NCBI GenBank assembly: GCA_033961575.1
Contig: CM066736.1
Location: 80,004,852 to 80,068,851 of the forward strand
DNA: 64,000 nucleotides
Direction of reading: 5' to 3'
Source of the DNA: Aselliscus stoliczkanus
Lineage: Eukaryota > Chordata > Mammalia > Chiroptera > Hipposideridae
Below, one piece after another: positions 1-10,960 of the stretch (position 1 is the first letter of the stretch; the number at the start of each line of letters is the position of its first letter). Position numbers and translations under genes: made by a program. The notes under the pieces are model-generated. The model worked only from the letters and a program-made list of their open reading frames with translations. It had not been told where the DNA came from and did no database searches.

Positions 1-37
1 ACTTGTATTATTTTTTTCACATCATCTTCCAGCACAT

Positions 38-240
38 CATATAATTTATTTTTAGTTTTTATATTTTTTATTTGTTTCAGGTATACAAAACAATGTAATA
101 GTTAAGACATTTGAATCCATCAAAAAGTGATAACCCCTCCTCCAATCTACTACCCCTCTGACATCATCAATAGCTGTTACAATTCCATTGACTCTATTCC
201 TTATGCTGTACTCCACATCATGTGAATATATGTATATATA
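38..240 (-). mobile_element. L1 3'-end fragment, antisense
   Basis: The plus strand reads as the reverse of an L1 3' untranslated end: a T-rich start, then the recognisable order of GGTATACAAAACAATG, TTAAGACATTTG and TATTCCTTATGCTGTAC. The same order appears in the better preserved L1 at 23.1 kb. It abuts a second L1 3' end at about 241, so one probably inserted into the other. No coding capacity is visible. Confidence 0.7.
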
Positions 241-1778
241 TATATTTATAGTTGACATTCAATATTATTCAGTTTCAGATTCAGGTGTACAGCACAATGA
301 TTAGGCATCTACGCCGTCCATGAAGCGGTCTCCCTAACAAGATGTGTCCATCTGACCCCCTACAAAATCTTTACAACATTATTGATTATATTCCCCCAAC
401 TGTCTTTCATGTCCTCGTGGCAATATTGTGACTACTAATTTGTATTTTCTACTCCCTTTACCTTCTCCCCCACTCCCAACCCCCTCCCTTCTAACAGCTA
501 TCAGTTTTTTCTCTATATCTCTGAGTCTATTTCTGTTTAATTTGCTTATTCTGTTCTATTAGATTCCACATATAAGTGAGATCAGAAGGTAGTTGTCTCT
601 CTCCATCTGACTGATTTCACTTAACATAATAGTCTCTAGGTCCATCCATGTCATTGCAAATGGTTAGGTTTCATTATTCTCTATGGCAGAGTAATACTCC
701 ATTGTATAAATGTACCTCAGTTTCTTTATCCAGTCATCTACTGATGGGCATTTTGGTTGTTTCCATGTCTTGGCTATTGTGAATAGCACTGCAGCAAACA
801 TAGGGGTGCATACATAATTTTGAATTAGTGTTTTGGATTTCTCTGGATAGATACCCAAGAGTGGAATTGCTGGGTCATAAGGTAGTTCCATTTCCAGTTT
901 TTTTGAGATACCTCTATACTGATTTCCATAGTGGCTAGCACTTGTTGTTTGTTGATTTATTGATGACAGCCATTCTGATCAGAATGAGGTAGTATCTAAT
1001 TTTGTTTTTTATTTGCATTTCTCTAATGATTAGTGATGTTGAGCATTTTTTCATATGTCTGTTGACAATGGAAGCAAGCATTTACATTGGGACTAAAGAC
1101 AGCCTATTTAATAAATGGTGCTGGGAAAACAGGACAGACATATATAAAAATATGAAGCTGGACCACCTCCTTATGTATATTAGAATAAATTCAAAATGGA
1201 TTAAAGACTTAACCCTCCATCAGGTGCAACTGATCTCACAGATTCATTGCACACAAAATTTCAAATATCCAACAGTTAAGTATCATGACTCATTGCTTCT
1301 GTATCTTCCCCCTCTACCGTAACCTATCACCAGTCATGTTTGTGACTTAGTACAGTAAAGATGTATTTCATAGTGGCATCTTTGTGTGCAATGAATCTGT
1401 GAGATCAGTTGCTCCCAACGAAGGGTTAAATGTAAGATGCCAAACCATAAAACTCCTAGAAGAAATTATAGGAAGTAAATTTGTAGACATTACCCTTAGT
1501 AATATTTTTACTGATATATCCCCTCAGGCAAGGGAAGCAAAAGAAAAAATAAATGTATAGGATTACATCAAATTAAAAAGTTTTTTCACAGCAAAGGAAA
1601 CCATCAAGAAAACAAAAAGACATCCTACTGAATGGGAGAAGATATTTGTCAATGGTACATCACATAAGAGGTTACAATCTGATATTTATAAGAAGCTCAT
1701 ACAACTCAACACTAAACTACCCAATTAAAAATGGGCAGAGGACAGGAAGAGACATTTCTCTAAAGAGGATATACATAT
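241..1778 (-). mobile_element. Twin-primed (5'-inverted) L1 insertion
   Basis: Positions 241-1060 are antisense L1: the 3' UTR, then the C-terminal end of ORF2. The minus-strand frame 891-664 includes the typical ORF2 residues YDPAIPLLGIYPEKSK and [13 protein letters not shown]. Positions 1061-1778 are also L1 but in the opposite orientation, and come from the part of ORF2 just upstream. The two arms meet at neighbouring points of the L1 consensus, which is the signature of twin priming during target-primed reverse transcription. The inverted arm is interrupted by a 213-bp TTAA-flanked MITE (1213-1425). The copy is broken and non-coding. Outer duplications are hidden in AT-rich flanks. Confidence 0.8.
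1213..1425. mobile_element. piggyBac-type MITE with TTAA duplication
   Basis: A 213-bp non-coding palindromic element starts CCCTCCATC and ends ACGAAGGG. The outer ~47 bp of each end are near-perfect inverted repeats sharing GCAACTGATCTCACAGATTC on the two strands. TTAA flanks it at 1209-1212 and 1426-1429, and removing it restores an uninterrupted L1 sequence. TTAA target use with CCC...GGG ends is characteristic of piggyBac-superfamily elements. No transposase is encoded, so it must have been mobilised in trans. Confidence 0.8.
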
Positions 1779-1804
1779 AATTTAGTTTTAAAATTACATT
1801 TGCT

Positions 1805-1935
1805 GTTCATTGTCCATCTTGCCCCCAAGGAATGTCAGCTCCACGTGGGTAGGGAATTGGTTTCTTCCATGTACTTAGCATGTACCAGCATCTATTACTT
1901 ACTGGATGCTCAATACATATCATTAAAATAAATGA
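1805..1935 (+). mobile_element. L2 3'-end fragment
   Basis: The sequence follows the L2 3' terminus: AATGTCAGCTCCACGTGGG, a decayed middle, then GGATGCTCAATACATATC and AATGAATGA. Short and diverged. A MIR-like or second L2 tail (GTGCCTGGCATGCAGACAG, about 1955-2005) follows directly. Confidence 0.55.
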
Positions 1936-2009
1936 ATGACACACATAAAATCCTGATCACAGTGCCTGGCATGCAGACAGCATTGAATAAATGGTAGTCT
2001 TTATTATTT

Positions 2010-3060
2010 GTGAAACACCTGAAAAGCTTTTCCTGCTTTGGATGTCTCTGCCTAGAATGCTGCAAAACACATATTTGCCCTGCAGAAAATCCGTGCCTCA
2101 CCATAGCCCTGCTAGGTGAGTGGGGCTGGGCTTTCAACCCTCATCTGTTGGAGATGAGCAACTAGGCACACAGGGATGGAATGATTTATGTAACGAGTGT
2201 GTTATAGAACTAGGGCTGAATAGGTTTTAAATCTCGCCATTCTAAATCCAGTGCTTTTTCTATGCTGCCATGAAAATTAGAAAAAAAGAGAGAGGGCTTC
2301 TCACACCAAGTCTTAGCTTTCCCAAGTCTGGATTACGTGTTAATCAAACACCCAAAGTGCTGATGTGCACAGGTGCCAAGATAATGTCAATAGTCTAACA
2401 TGAGCCTCATTTATCTACATTACCTTGAAACAAAGATCTGTAAATTTGGGTGACATTGAATTAAATGACAAAGATCAATTACAAGAACTTTCACAAAGTA
2501 GATAAAAAAAAAAATCACTGACTCCCCAAAGAGATTGTGAATGTCTTGTCTTTTTCTGTTATTTGGCTAAAAGAAAGTCAGTTTGGAATAATTGTAACCT
2601 CTCCTTGAAATACGTTGTATTATAATAAATGGAAATTAAAAAATAAAGACCAAAAACATCTATAGTCTTATCACCTTACAAATCAATAGTTGTCATTTTG
2701 ATGTTCTCTCCCTCTCTTTGCCTATATGCATATGTTATTTTTGCATAGTATAGCAATATTTTTTATTTTTCATTTAGTATATACTATATTTTTAAGCCTT
2801 AACCATCTAGTGTTTAGAGATATTATATTTAACAATTATATAAAATACCATCTGGTTGGTGTACCACAGTTCATTTAATGATTCCCCTATTCTTGGATTT
2901 GTAGGTAATTTTCAATGTTTTACTGTTTAAATGACATTCTAATAAATGTCTTTGCATATGTAGCTTTTTCTTCAGGGATCCTGCCCCCCCCCCCGCATAT
3001 GATATTAATTCCCAAGAGTGTTTCTACTGGATTAAAAAAATCTTTTATAACTCATTAAAT
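2010..3060. other. Old repeat remnants, no gene
   Basis: About 2700-3010 resembles an ancient L1M/L1ME-type fragment in antisense orientation (GTACCACAGTTCATTTAATG, then ATTCCCCTATTCTTGG). A run of 13 C lies near 2984-2996. Around 2085-2115 a short segment has AG and GTGAGT borders but sits in old repeat sequence. No coding region is recognisable. Confidence 0.4.
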
Positions 3061-4339
3061 ATGGTTCATATTTTTGCTCCTGTTTATGCTTGGAATGTTT
3101 TCATCAAGTGGCTGATATACATTGTATGGATAAGAAATTAGAAAACAATAGACCATTATCCCTTACTTGCTAATTTTCCCATCAAGGCACTAGCTTCTAT
3201 GATAGTCCCATCCTGGAGATGATACTGTTGGAACTGTTTTCTTTTCTGGAAATTTACTCAGTAAATAAAGTGGTTTCTCTATTTGGAGGGTTATGTTGTC
3301 ATCTTTCAGGTACCTGAACTCTGGTTTAGATGATCTAGAGACAGGATCTGGTGGAAAGAGGACTGGTGGAGTCAGAAAAATTGGATTTAAATCTTAGCTA
3401 TGCCATTTATAAAAAATACTTTGTGAAGTGCTTTACATAGCAAGGTATATTATCTTTTTTTTAGAGAAAGGAAAAAAAAATCAGTTGTTCAAATGGACTT
3501 TTAAATTCCCAAAGAATATTCTGAGGATTTAGAGCTCAGCTTTGGCTTTTAGGCCTGACTCATTAGAAAGGTACAGCCTATGATACATGGGTGATTGTGT
3601 GTTTTCTAGTGCTTTGATTATATGCAGTAAGAAAGATACCAGGATTTGACTCCAGGGGAATTTGATAGTCTCTCTGAAATGGGGACAATAACAGGGCTAA
3701 AGAGAGAAATAAATGAGACAGTATAAGTCAAAACTCTAGCAAAATGCTTGGCATTCTGGCATCTGTAGTGATACTTCTCCCTTCCAACTGCCATACCACC
3801 TGAGAGGTTAACAGGTATTTTCACAAATGGGTATTTTTTTCAGAAGCTTTAAGGGAATGAGACTTTACTGTAGCACCAATGTGTTTAGTTTTGGTATCCA
3901 TGAAATATTTAGGAGTATTTTAAGCAACAATTTTTCATTTCCATGGCATCTCAAATTATTTCTGGAGATAGGCTGGCTCAGTTGGCTACATTCAGCAAGT
4001 GATAGATGATACTTAAGCTATTTATTTCAGTATATTTGCTGTGTCTTTCCCATTGGTCCAGATAGAATGGATTAATTTTCAAGTCAAGATGAATGCTTAT
4101 GTCCAAGATTCAGCATTCGGATGGGAATTTCAAGCCTTGATAGTTTAAGAGCATAAATATTGCTGCAACTCGCCCATGAGATGGAAAGTAATAACTTCCC
4201 TCATCCATTGCAATTCTATCTAAAGAGGTCTTTGTTTTACTGTTAAGAAGTACAATAATTCTTTCCATTTCTATATCACTCTACATTTTATATAATATAT
4301 TTACATGACTTACCTCAATCAGATCTTACTACGCAACTT
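3061..4339. other. No gene; weak MIR fragments
   Basis: Mostly unrecognised single-copy-looking sequence. Weak MIR-like stretches in plus orientation occur near 3370-3430 and 3630-3770 (GAAATGGGGACAATAACAGG is like the MIR core). The short open frames here show no family features. Confidence 0.4.
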
Positions 4340-4545
4340 TGAAGCATTCAGATTTGAAAAGCATTTATTATTAAACACCCACTATGTGCTGGGTTTGGTT
4401 ACTAGGCACTTGGCACACATCCACATAACTTTGTTATGTGATCTTCACTTTCAACACTTCATGAGGACAGGTAATTGGAAAGCGGAGTAAGCAGAATTCA
4501 AACCCAAGTCTTGGATTCCCAGTCCAGTGCTTTTCTTTTTCTTTT
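4340..4545 (-). mobile_element. MIR SINE, antisense
   Basis: Reads as reverse-complemented MIR: CACTATGTGCTGGGTTTGG, a degraded core, then GAATTCAAACCCAAGTCTT and CCAGTCCAGTGCTTTTC. Close to full MIR length but strongly diverged. Confidence 0.65.
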
Positions 4546-4589
4546 TCTTCCCCACCAGTACTGTTCCTCAGGTTGATGATGTGATGCTG

Positions 4590-4740
4590 TAGAAAGATCA
4601 CTAGCTTGAATGAGAACACAGGGGCTCTAATCTCAGTGAGTGGCTCATGGTGGGACCTTGGGGAGTTACATCCTATCTCTGTACCTCAAGTACCTCACGT
4701 TTAAAATAGGCTTAGACACAATAACCACTTTGGTCTTTCT
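4590..4740 (+). mobile_element. MIR SINE fragment
   Basis: MIR order in sense: GGGGCTCTAATCTCAG, GGGACCTTGGGGAGTTAC, CCTCAAGTACCTCACG, TTTAAAATAGG. Diverged, with no clear ends. Confidence 0.5.
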
Positions 4741-5084
4741 CTACCCTGCTAATCCATGTGCCTGGAAGACACACTCCTATAATGGGAATAGTCTGAAGAT
4801 GTGCTTTCATTGGACAGATGTCCAGATTCAGAAAGAAGTTTATGACCTGGTCACTTGACTTTACAGGGCTTATCCCAGCAATCATGACTTTCAATAACCC
4901 AGGTAGCAGGACGAACTAGAAGTCTGATCTGATCCTGTATCCCTGTTTAACACAGAAAATGCTTTCCCCTCATTCTCAAGAGAAACAATGAGAAGAAAAA
5001 AAAATGGAAAGAAGAATTCTGATATGTTTTTATAATATACTCAGACCCATTGCTCATTACTGTTGGAAGGAAGCTTGGCAAGGA

Positions 5085-5205
5085 CTTGTTTCATTCAACT
5101 CAATAATTTAATATACTAGGAAACTGACACCCAGAGCAAAGGACTGTGGGAAGGTCCAAGGTCTCACTGTGAGGCCTCTAGGCCAGTGCTTTTACTACCA
5201 ATAAC
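5085..5205 (-). mobile_element. MIR SINE fragment, antisense
   Basis: Reverse MIR features in order: AGGAAACTGACACCCAGAG, GAAGGTCCAAGGTCTCAC, and CCAGTGCTTTTACTACCA. Confidence 0.5.
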
Positions 5206-5299
5206 TGGGAATGTGAAGTGGTTCTTATTTTCAGGTTCCTGCTAGCTATCAAGAATGTAAAGCTGTGGATTGACTGATGCAATCTTAGATTGCTTGAAC

Positions 5300-5420
5300 G
5301 GAAGCAGCAAAAATATAGAACGCAGCACTGATAAGAATGTGGGCCTTGGAGTCACCCAGACTGGGTTGCCAAGTTGTGACCTTACGCAAGACACTTAACT
5401 TTTTTGAGGACATACAAGTG
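5300..5420 (+). mobile_element. MIR SINE 5' half
   Basis: Sense MIR: GTGGGCCTTGGAGTCA, CCAGACTGGGTTGCC, TGTGACCTTACGCAAG, ACACTTAAC. The element stops near the core. Confidence 0.6.
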
Positions 5421-5503
5421 TTGTGGTATGACTGAAGCATAGGGGGTCAGGAGAAAAGTGGTGGCAGGTATGATTCTTCAGTCAAACAGGCAAACAGGAG
5501 ATA

Positions 5504-5659
5504 CAGTAAAACCTTTGATTGCGAGTAACATGGTTAGCGAGTGTTCTGAAAGATGAGCAAACATTTCTAATACATTTTAAAGTGGTAAACGAGCAATGTC
5601 TTACAATACGAGTAGTTTGTTTCTGGAACAAATTATGCTTGCAAACCATGGTATTACTG
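5504..5659. mobile_element. Tigger/pogo-like MITE with TA duplication
   Basis: A 156-bp element starts CAGTAAAACCTTTGATTGCG and ends CATGGTATTACTG; its outer ~25 bp are imperfect inverted repeats. TA at 5502-5503 and 5660-5661 is the expected Tc1/mariner-type duplication. The repeated GCGAG/ACGAG words inside match an old Tigger-like family. The exact subfamily is not assigned. The overlapping short frames on both strands are by-products of the palindrome. Confidence 0.65.
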
Positions 5660-5709
5660 TATATCATGGAGGGTTTTTTATTCATGAATGTTGTATCTGG
5701 ATAATTATC

Positions 5710-6289
5710 CTGTGTCTTCTTCACCTTTCTTTCCCATTTGGGGAATAGAAACAGAAGGGGATCTAGAACAGGAAACCAGATTTGTGTTTTCAATTTGTGT
5801 TACCTTTGGCAAGACTCTATAAATCTGAATTACTTCATTTTTCTGGGGCCCCACTTGTGCACCCATTCCCCCAAATCCTCTAGAGTTTTTCTCTGTTCCA
5901 GCCATAGCTGTTGTAAACAGTTCTGCCCAGGCTTCCACCGAATTTACTGTTGAGAGCACCTCAGTGAAGTGTGTGCTGTTTGCTTTCTGTCCCAGTATGC
6001 ATGCAAGAGACTGTTCAATGCTCCTACACATACAGCCTGAATGTATGGGAGAGTTAATGCTCCATGGAGCTTTTCTCAGCCAATGGAAAAGGAAAGCAGG
6101 ACCCCTTCAGAAAGGGGGACAGAGATGAGCACCACAGCTGAGGCTGATGGATAGCATCTCCTTGTACTGAGCTTCCTTCTTTCCTCCATCCATCACGTCT
6201 CTGTTTGGCATCACTTCTCAAACTGCCCGCACACAAGCCCTTGTCCTAGGTTCTAGTTTCAGGGGGAAGCCAGGCTATGACATTATCTA
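5710..6289. other. No gene or repeat recognised
   Basis: Several 60-110 codon frames occur on both strands, but they overlap each other and show no domain, signal peptide or codon pattern. Treated as chance frames in noncoding DNA. Confidence 0.4.
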
Positions 6290-6450
6290 AGTGAGGGTCA
6301 TAATAGAATACCTTCCTTGTGACTTGTTAATGAGGTATGTATGCACATAACATAAAAAAGATTAAATGAGGTATGCATATAAATGTAAAATACATAGCAT
6401 TGTCCTTAGCACACAGTAAATGCTCAAGAAATATTCTGTATTATGATATG
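6290..6450 (+). mobile_element. MIR SINE 3' half
   Basis: Ends like MIR: AAAGATTAAATGAGGTATGC, then CATTGTCCTTAGCACACAG, TAAATGCTCAAGAAATATTC and TGTATTAT. Confidence 0.6.
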
Positions 6451-6769
6451 GCTGCTGCTTCTGTTTTTGGGCTTATATCAATTCTGGTGTCTATATCACA
6501 CATTATATTTGTGAAATTATAGACTGAATTTTAATATAGTAATGTGATTTTTGTTTTCCTGGCCTTTTTAGAATAGGGGTAAAAAAATATAATAAAATAA
6601 ATTTCTTTGGACCTACTCCATTTATGATTGAGGAACTTCCAGTTTTACCCTTTTATTTTTTTTCCAGTTTGTTCTTGATGTTTCCAGGGACAGATTTGCA
6701 TGTACTTTCTGCTATTGTGGGGGGTCTAGCATATCTTTTTTTTTCTCCTTTGCTGCATATTTGAAGACA

Positions 6770-6930
6770 GAGTTTTGTGCCCATTATGCAGATGTGGACA
6801 TTGAAGCCTAGGTGCTTTCTTAACTTTTTGAAAGCCATGTAACTAGTGAGTGCTAGAGTCTGAAATTGAACTAGGTCTGATTTCAGAACCCAAATTCAAA
6901 CCCATTCTTTAATCACCATACTATATTAGC
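6770..6930 (-). mobile_element. MIR SINE, antisense
   Basis: Antisense core: GTGCCCATTATGCAGATG, GGACATTGAAGCCTAGG, CATGTAACTAGTGAGTGC, and CAAATTCAAACCCATTC. Confidence 0.55.
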
Positions 6931-7036
6931 TCAATGGATTTTTCTTTTCAACATTTTCATTCCATACCTTGTGATTCAGTAATAGTCACTCCTATATATC
7001 TAGGATGTGTAGACAATTTTAATTTCCTTTTTTCAG

Positions 7037-7179
7037 AGACAGGAACAATGTTGCCAGGTTGTTCGAGACAAAGGAGCCCAGGAAAGAACTCTCATTAGAA
7101 AAATAGAGGAAGTTTTCACGGAGTTCCTATTGACTCAGAAAGTTTTAATAAATCCAGTTGTATTGCTTACCAAGTTAAG
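7037..7179 (+). other. Candidate unannotated exon
   Basis: A pyrimidine tract ending CCTTTTTTCAG precedes the segment, and GTAGAT follows AAG at its end. One of three frames (starting at the first base) is open for 47 codons and ends with two spare bases; the other two have stops. The conceptual peptide contains a charged, helix-like stretch (RTLIRKIEEVFTEFLLTQK). No repeat family is recognised and no protein family matches from memory. An open frame of this length arises by chance in roughly one segment in ten, so the case rests mainly on the borders. It could equally be noncoding sequence. Confidence 0.22.
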
Positions 7180-7624
7180 GTAGATGTCAGGAGATAAATG
7201 TGTCATGTCAGCTCATAAAGTATCTCTCTGGTGTGATAGCAGAAACATGAGAAGCTGGAATCCTTCCATGCTAAGAGATAATGAAGGAGGCCAGAGATAA
7301 GTTAGAAAAAACATTGGTTACTAAGATAGCAATTGTTTTTTGCTAAATCAAATATTTATGAGACTGGGATTTGATTACCCATGGTTTGACAATTTAAGGG
7401 AAAGATAATTTCCTAAAATGCCCAAGGTGTTGGAGTAATTCAGATAACTCTACCTTGTATAAAAATAATGAATCACTAGAATTTGAAATGCATACAAATT
7501 GTGATGGAAATAGAAGATATTTTGCAATGTGAAGACCTCATGGTGTAACACGTTGGGAGGATTAAAATATATCCTGTTGTCATTGGCATCCCTTGTCAAT
7601 GCAGAACATTTGGTTTTGACTTTC

Positions 7625-7880
7625 TATTTTACTAATATTTATTGAATGCCTACCATGTATCAGACACATTAATATTGCTTCAAAATTTTTACCATTAAGG
7701 TATATAGCATTATTTCACTTTATGGATTATTATAATATTATTTCACTTTATGGATGAGGAAACGGATATTCAGAGAAGTTAAATGGTGCTCATGGATGGT
7801 GAGCTCATCAGGCAAAAGTTTGGCTTGGCACTCCGGTCTGTATGACACTAAAATCCACAATCTTTCCCCCATACCATTCT
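7625..7880 (-). mobile_element. MIR SINE, antisense, with internal short duplication
   Basis: Antisense MIR: TATTTATTGAATGCCTACC, TGGATGAGGAAACGG, GAGAAGTTAAATGG. A 19-bp block, ATTATTTCACTTTATGGAT, occurs twice with a 28-bp period at about 7709-7755, a small tandem duplication inside the element. Confidence 0.6.
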
Positions 7881-8094
7881 ACCACTCAGCTATTCCAAAA
7901 CTACAATTTCTGGCCCAAAAGGGGGTTATGGAGACTTGGTTTGAGGTTTGTAGTCTTGGAGGAGCAAAAAAACCCCAACACATTATTTTGAGTGAAGATG
8001 GAATAAGAAAGGTCAAGATCATTTATCAGGTGTGCCCACTGATTCATTGCTGGGAAAATCCTGCTCATTACCTTTGGTGAGAAATGAGCCACAG

Positions 8095-8500
8095 TCTATT
8101 AGAGCTGAAGGAACCTGGCATTCATGTGATTCAGCCTTCTCATTTTACACACGAGCACCCTGGAGTTCATAAAGCGGAAGTGATTTGTCCAAGGTTGTTA
8201 TGTGATGAATCAGTGTCACAGCTCGCTCACCAGAGTCCTAGCTCTCTGCAGCACAATCCTGGGCTTGTTCTCTGGAACTACATGAGAACAAACTAATTCT
8301 CCTTCCACATGACAGCAGTTTAAATATTTGATGACAGTGCTCTGCTGCCCCCAAGTCTCCTTCTCAGGCTAAGTAGTCTTTTATTGGTCAAACATTTCCA
8401 TTACAGCAGCGTTTCTAGATTCTTCATCATGTTCGATCTTTTCCAAAAATGCATCATATTGTCGATTTCCCTCTCAAACTTTGGTATCCAGAAATGAACC
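8095..8500. mobile_element. MIR-like and CR1/L3-like fragments
   Basis: 8095-8270 follows a CORE-SINE pattern (GAGCTGAAGGAACCTGGCAT, TTCTCATTTTACACACGAG, TGATTTGTCCAAGGTTG). 8320-8500 resembles CR1/L3: CTCCTTCTCAGGCTAAG, then CATCATGTTCG and GGTATCCAGAAATGAAC. Both are old and diverged. Confidence 0.4.
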
Positions 8501-8639
8501 CATCACTTTGGGAGATATCAGTGAAAGGTTTAATTAAGGAGAGTGCATATAAGTTCTTGCAACTTGCACAATTAAAATCAAAGTGACAATTGTTGGTTTC
8601 AGGATTACGGAGTAGTGAATATGGCAAATTGAAATGAAA

Positions 8640-9770
8640 TGACTGCACTTCATACTTCAAGGTTATAAAAATGTTGGATAAAATAATACAATTCTTTTTT
8701 GAATTCACAGCTGAAGAATAAACTAAAAGCAGAAAATACCCAGGTGTGAAAACACAGAGGAAGATCCAAGTCAGAGCAGTACAGCTGAGAAAACTTTTAT
8801 GGTTTCTGTACCATCACATAGAATTTAATGTCTAGGGACTGAATACTAGGATTCTCTGATATTGGCATCAGGAGCATATTTAAGGCCTTGGTTTTCACGC
8901 TCATGGTGTAGATGAACTGCCTGAAGTCAAAAGCTATGAAGACCTGTCCACTTCTGGACTAAGGAGCAGAAGAACCTGGCTTGCCTGTCTCTGGAGGCAG
9001 CAAGGAAGTTTGTAATCTTTCTGGCATTGTGTCTGGTAAACAAATCACCAATGAGAAATAAGAACCCCAGTGCTGCACCACACATGGATGTGGGTATGAC
9101 TCAAAGTAGTACCAATGCAATATGAACACCAAACCAAAAAGACAGTGTAGACCCAGGGAAGACCACAGGGACTAACAGAGGCAGATGTAACGCATCTTCC
9201 AGGATGCTTCCCAAGCATTAAGACTCCCCAAGTGCTGGTAAAGATGAGCACACACTCAAATATTAAAAACCACACAATGGGATAAATTGCCATGAGAGAA
9301 ATGATCAGGTGAAACAAATATCAGTAATTGAACTAAACATCACCTCAAGAAATAGAAATAATAAAACAATTTACATGAGACATTAAACAGATTTAAAGTG
9401 ATCAAAGAGGTCATCAAAGAAGAGTGGAAACAGGTACAAACAGAATAATTTGAAAAATCACAGGTACATATGAAACAGAACCAAAGTGTAATTCTAGAAA
9501 TGAAAAAAATAAGATTATTAAAATAAAGCACTCAGTTGACAGATGAAGAGAGAAACAATGATTTTGAAGATAGATCTGAGAAAATGTAGATAACAGAAAA
9601 TATAAAGAAGAAACTGAGATATGGATTCCAACATAATAGAAGTAACAGATGAAGATAATACAATAGAGACGATATTGAAAGAAATAATGGTTGAGAATTT
9701 CCAGAATTAAATACATGAATCTGAAAACTGTAAGAATGCACAGATTCTGATCAGGATAAATTAATTCATA
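8640..9770 (+). mobile_element. Old L1/HAL1-type ORF1 region
   Basis: A-rich strand with the LINE ORF1 phrasing AGTAATTGAACTAAACATC, GTGATCAAAGAGGTCATC, AAAGAAATAATGGTTGAG and GAATTTCCAGAATTAAATAC, all in the order of L1M/HAL1 consensus. No frame survives; the long minus-strand frames across it are shadows of the T-rich complement. Confidence 0.5.
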
Positions 9771-9774
9771 AATG

Positions 9775-9930
9775 TAGTAAATATTTAATGGCACCTGTTA
9801 TATGCCAAACACTGTTGTAGATGATGATACTAGATAAAAACTTTTCTCTCATAGAGCTTGCATTCTAATTGAGGGAGGGGAGAAATATGGACAATAAGCA
9901 TAATAGATGAGAAAAGTAAAGCAGGGTAGT
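9775..9930 (-). mobile_element. L2 3'-end fragment, antisense
   Basis: GTAAATATTTAATGGCACC, TATGCCAAACACTGTTG, CTCATAGAGCTTGCATTC: the reverse of an L2 terminus. Confidence 0.55.
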
Positions 9931-10329
9931 GGGAGAATTACACTTACCTCATGGTCATCTGGTACCTGTCCAGCCACCCAGCCCATGAGTTTCTGCTGTT
10001 TTATTCATCTCTGCACAGCAGGAAGCATGATGTATCATGTCTCCATACACCTGAATGTGCAATAAAAATCCTATGAATTTAATGGAATTAAACTCTTCAC
10101 CATCTTATCTCACCATCTTTTTGCTTTGGTTCATCTTCATCTTTTTGATTTCCAAGGCTGTACTCAACTGTTCTTGGAAAGAGGTAACGAAGAACTTCAT
10201 TCTCTGCATGTTCACAGCCATGCCTTTAGAGTTGTCATCCTCATTTTGTGCCTGTCCACTCATCTATATTGCTACTGCTACTACCTCAGGTTAGTCCTCA
10301 GGATCTCTGTATAAAACTATGGCAACTGG

Positions 10330-10960
10330 TTTCTACTTTGTCGTCCTTCCTCTAGTCTCCCATCTAACTCATTATCCACACTGGCAGTCAGGATGATTTT
10401 TCTGAAATGTTCGAGTATGTCATTTTTCTGATTAAAGTCCATCAGTGATCCCTGCAGCTTTCTTAAACTATATAAACTTATGATCTATGTCTTTTCTACC
10501 TTCCCAGACTCTCTTCTCCCTCTACCTCTATTCCTACCCCATGTGCTATCCATACTAAATGACTTACAGTCCCTTGATTGGTCTTAGGCTTTCAACACGT
10601 TTCTGTCCCTTTATTCTGCTATATTTGTATGGTGAGCCTTTTCTTCCCTAATTCCCATTCCTGACTGCCAGACAAATACATGTTCATCTTGAGATTCAGT
10701 TCAAATCTCATCTCCTCTGTGGTGCTTCTCCTGACCTCCATCTTGTAGTAGAATTCCTCTCTCATTTTTTGAGATTTTTTGTACTGATCAGATTTTTGTC
10801 ATACTTCCCTTATGCTTGCTTTAAATTTGGTTGAGTCTATTTACCTCCTCTGCTAATCTTGAAGGTAGATTCTACTTCTTATTTTTCTCTATCCCCCCCT
10901 CCAAATATCTGACACAGCTATTATACCTAATAAATGCTCAATAAATGCTTTCTGAAAGGG
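10330..10960 (+). mobile_element. L2 ORF2 end and 3' end
   Basis: Sense L2, continuous for about 630 bp: TCCATCAGTGATCCCTGCAG, TTCAGTTCAAATCTCATCTC, CTTCTCCTGACCTCCAT, ACACAGCTATTATACC, ending TAAATGCTCAATAAATGC. Decayed, no open frame. Confidence 0.65.

Noticed and set aside
9950..10010. Minus-strand segment with CATGAG|GTAAGTG donor-like end
   Set aside because: All three frames contain stops and there is no supporting context.
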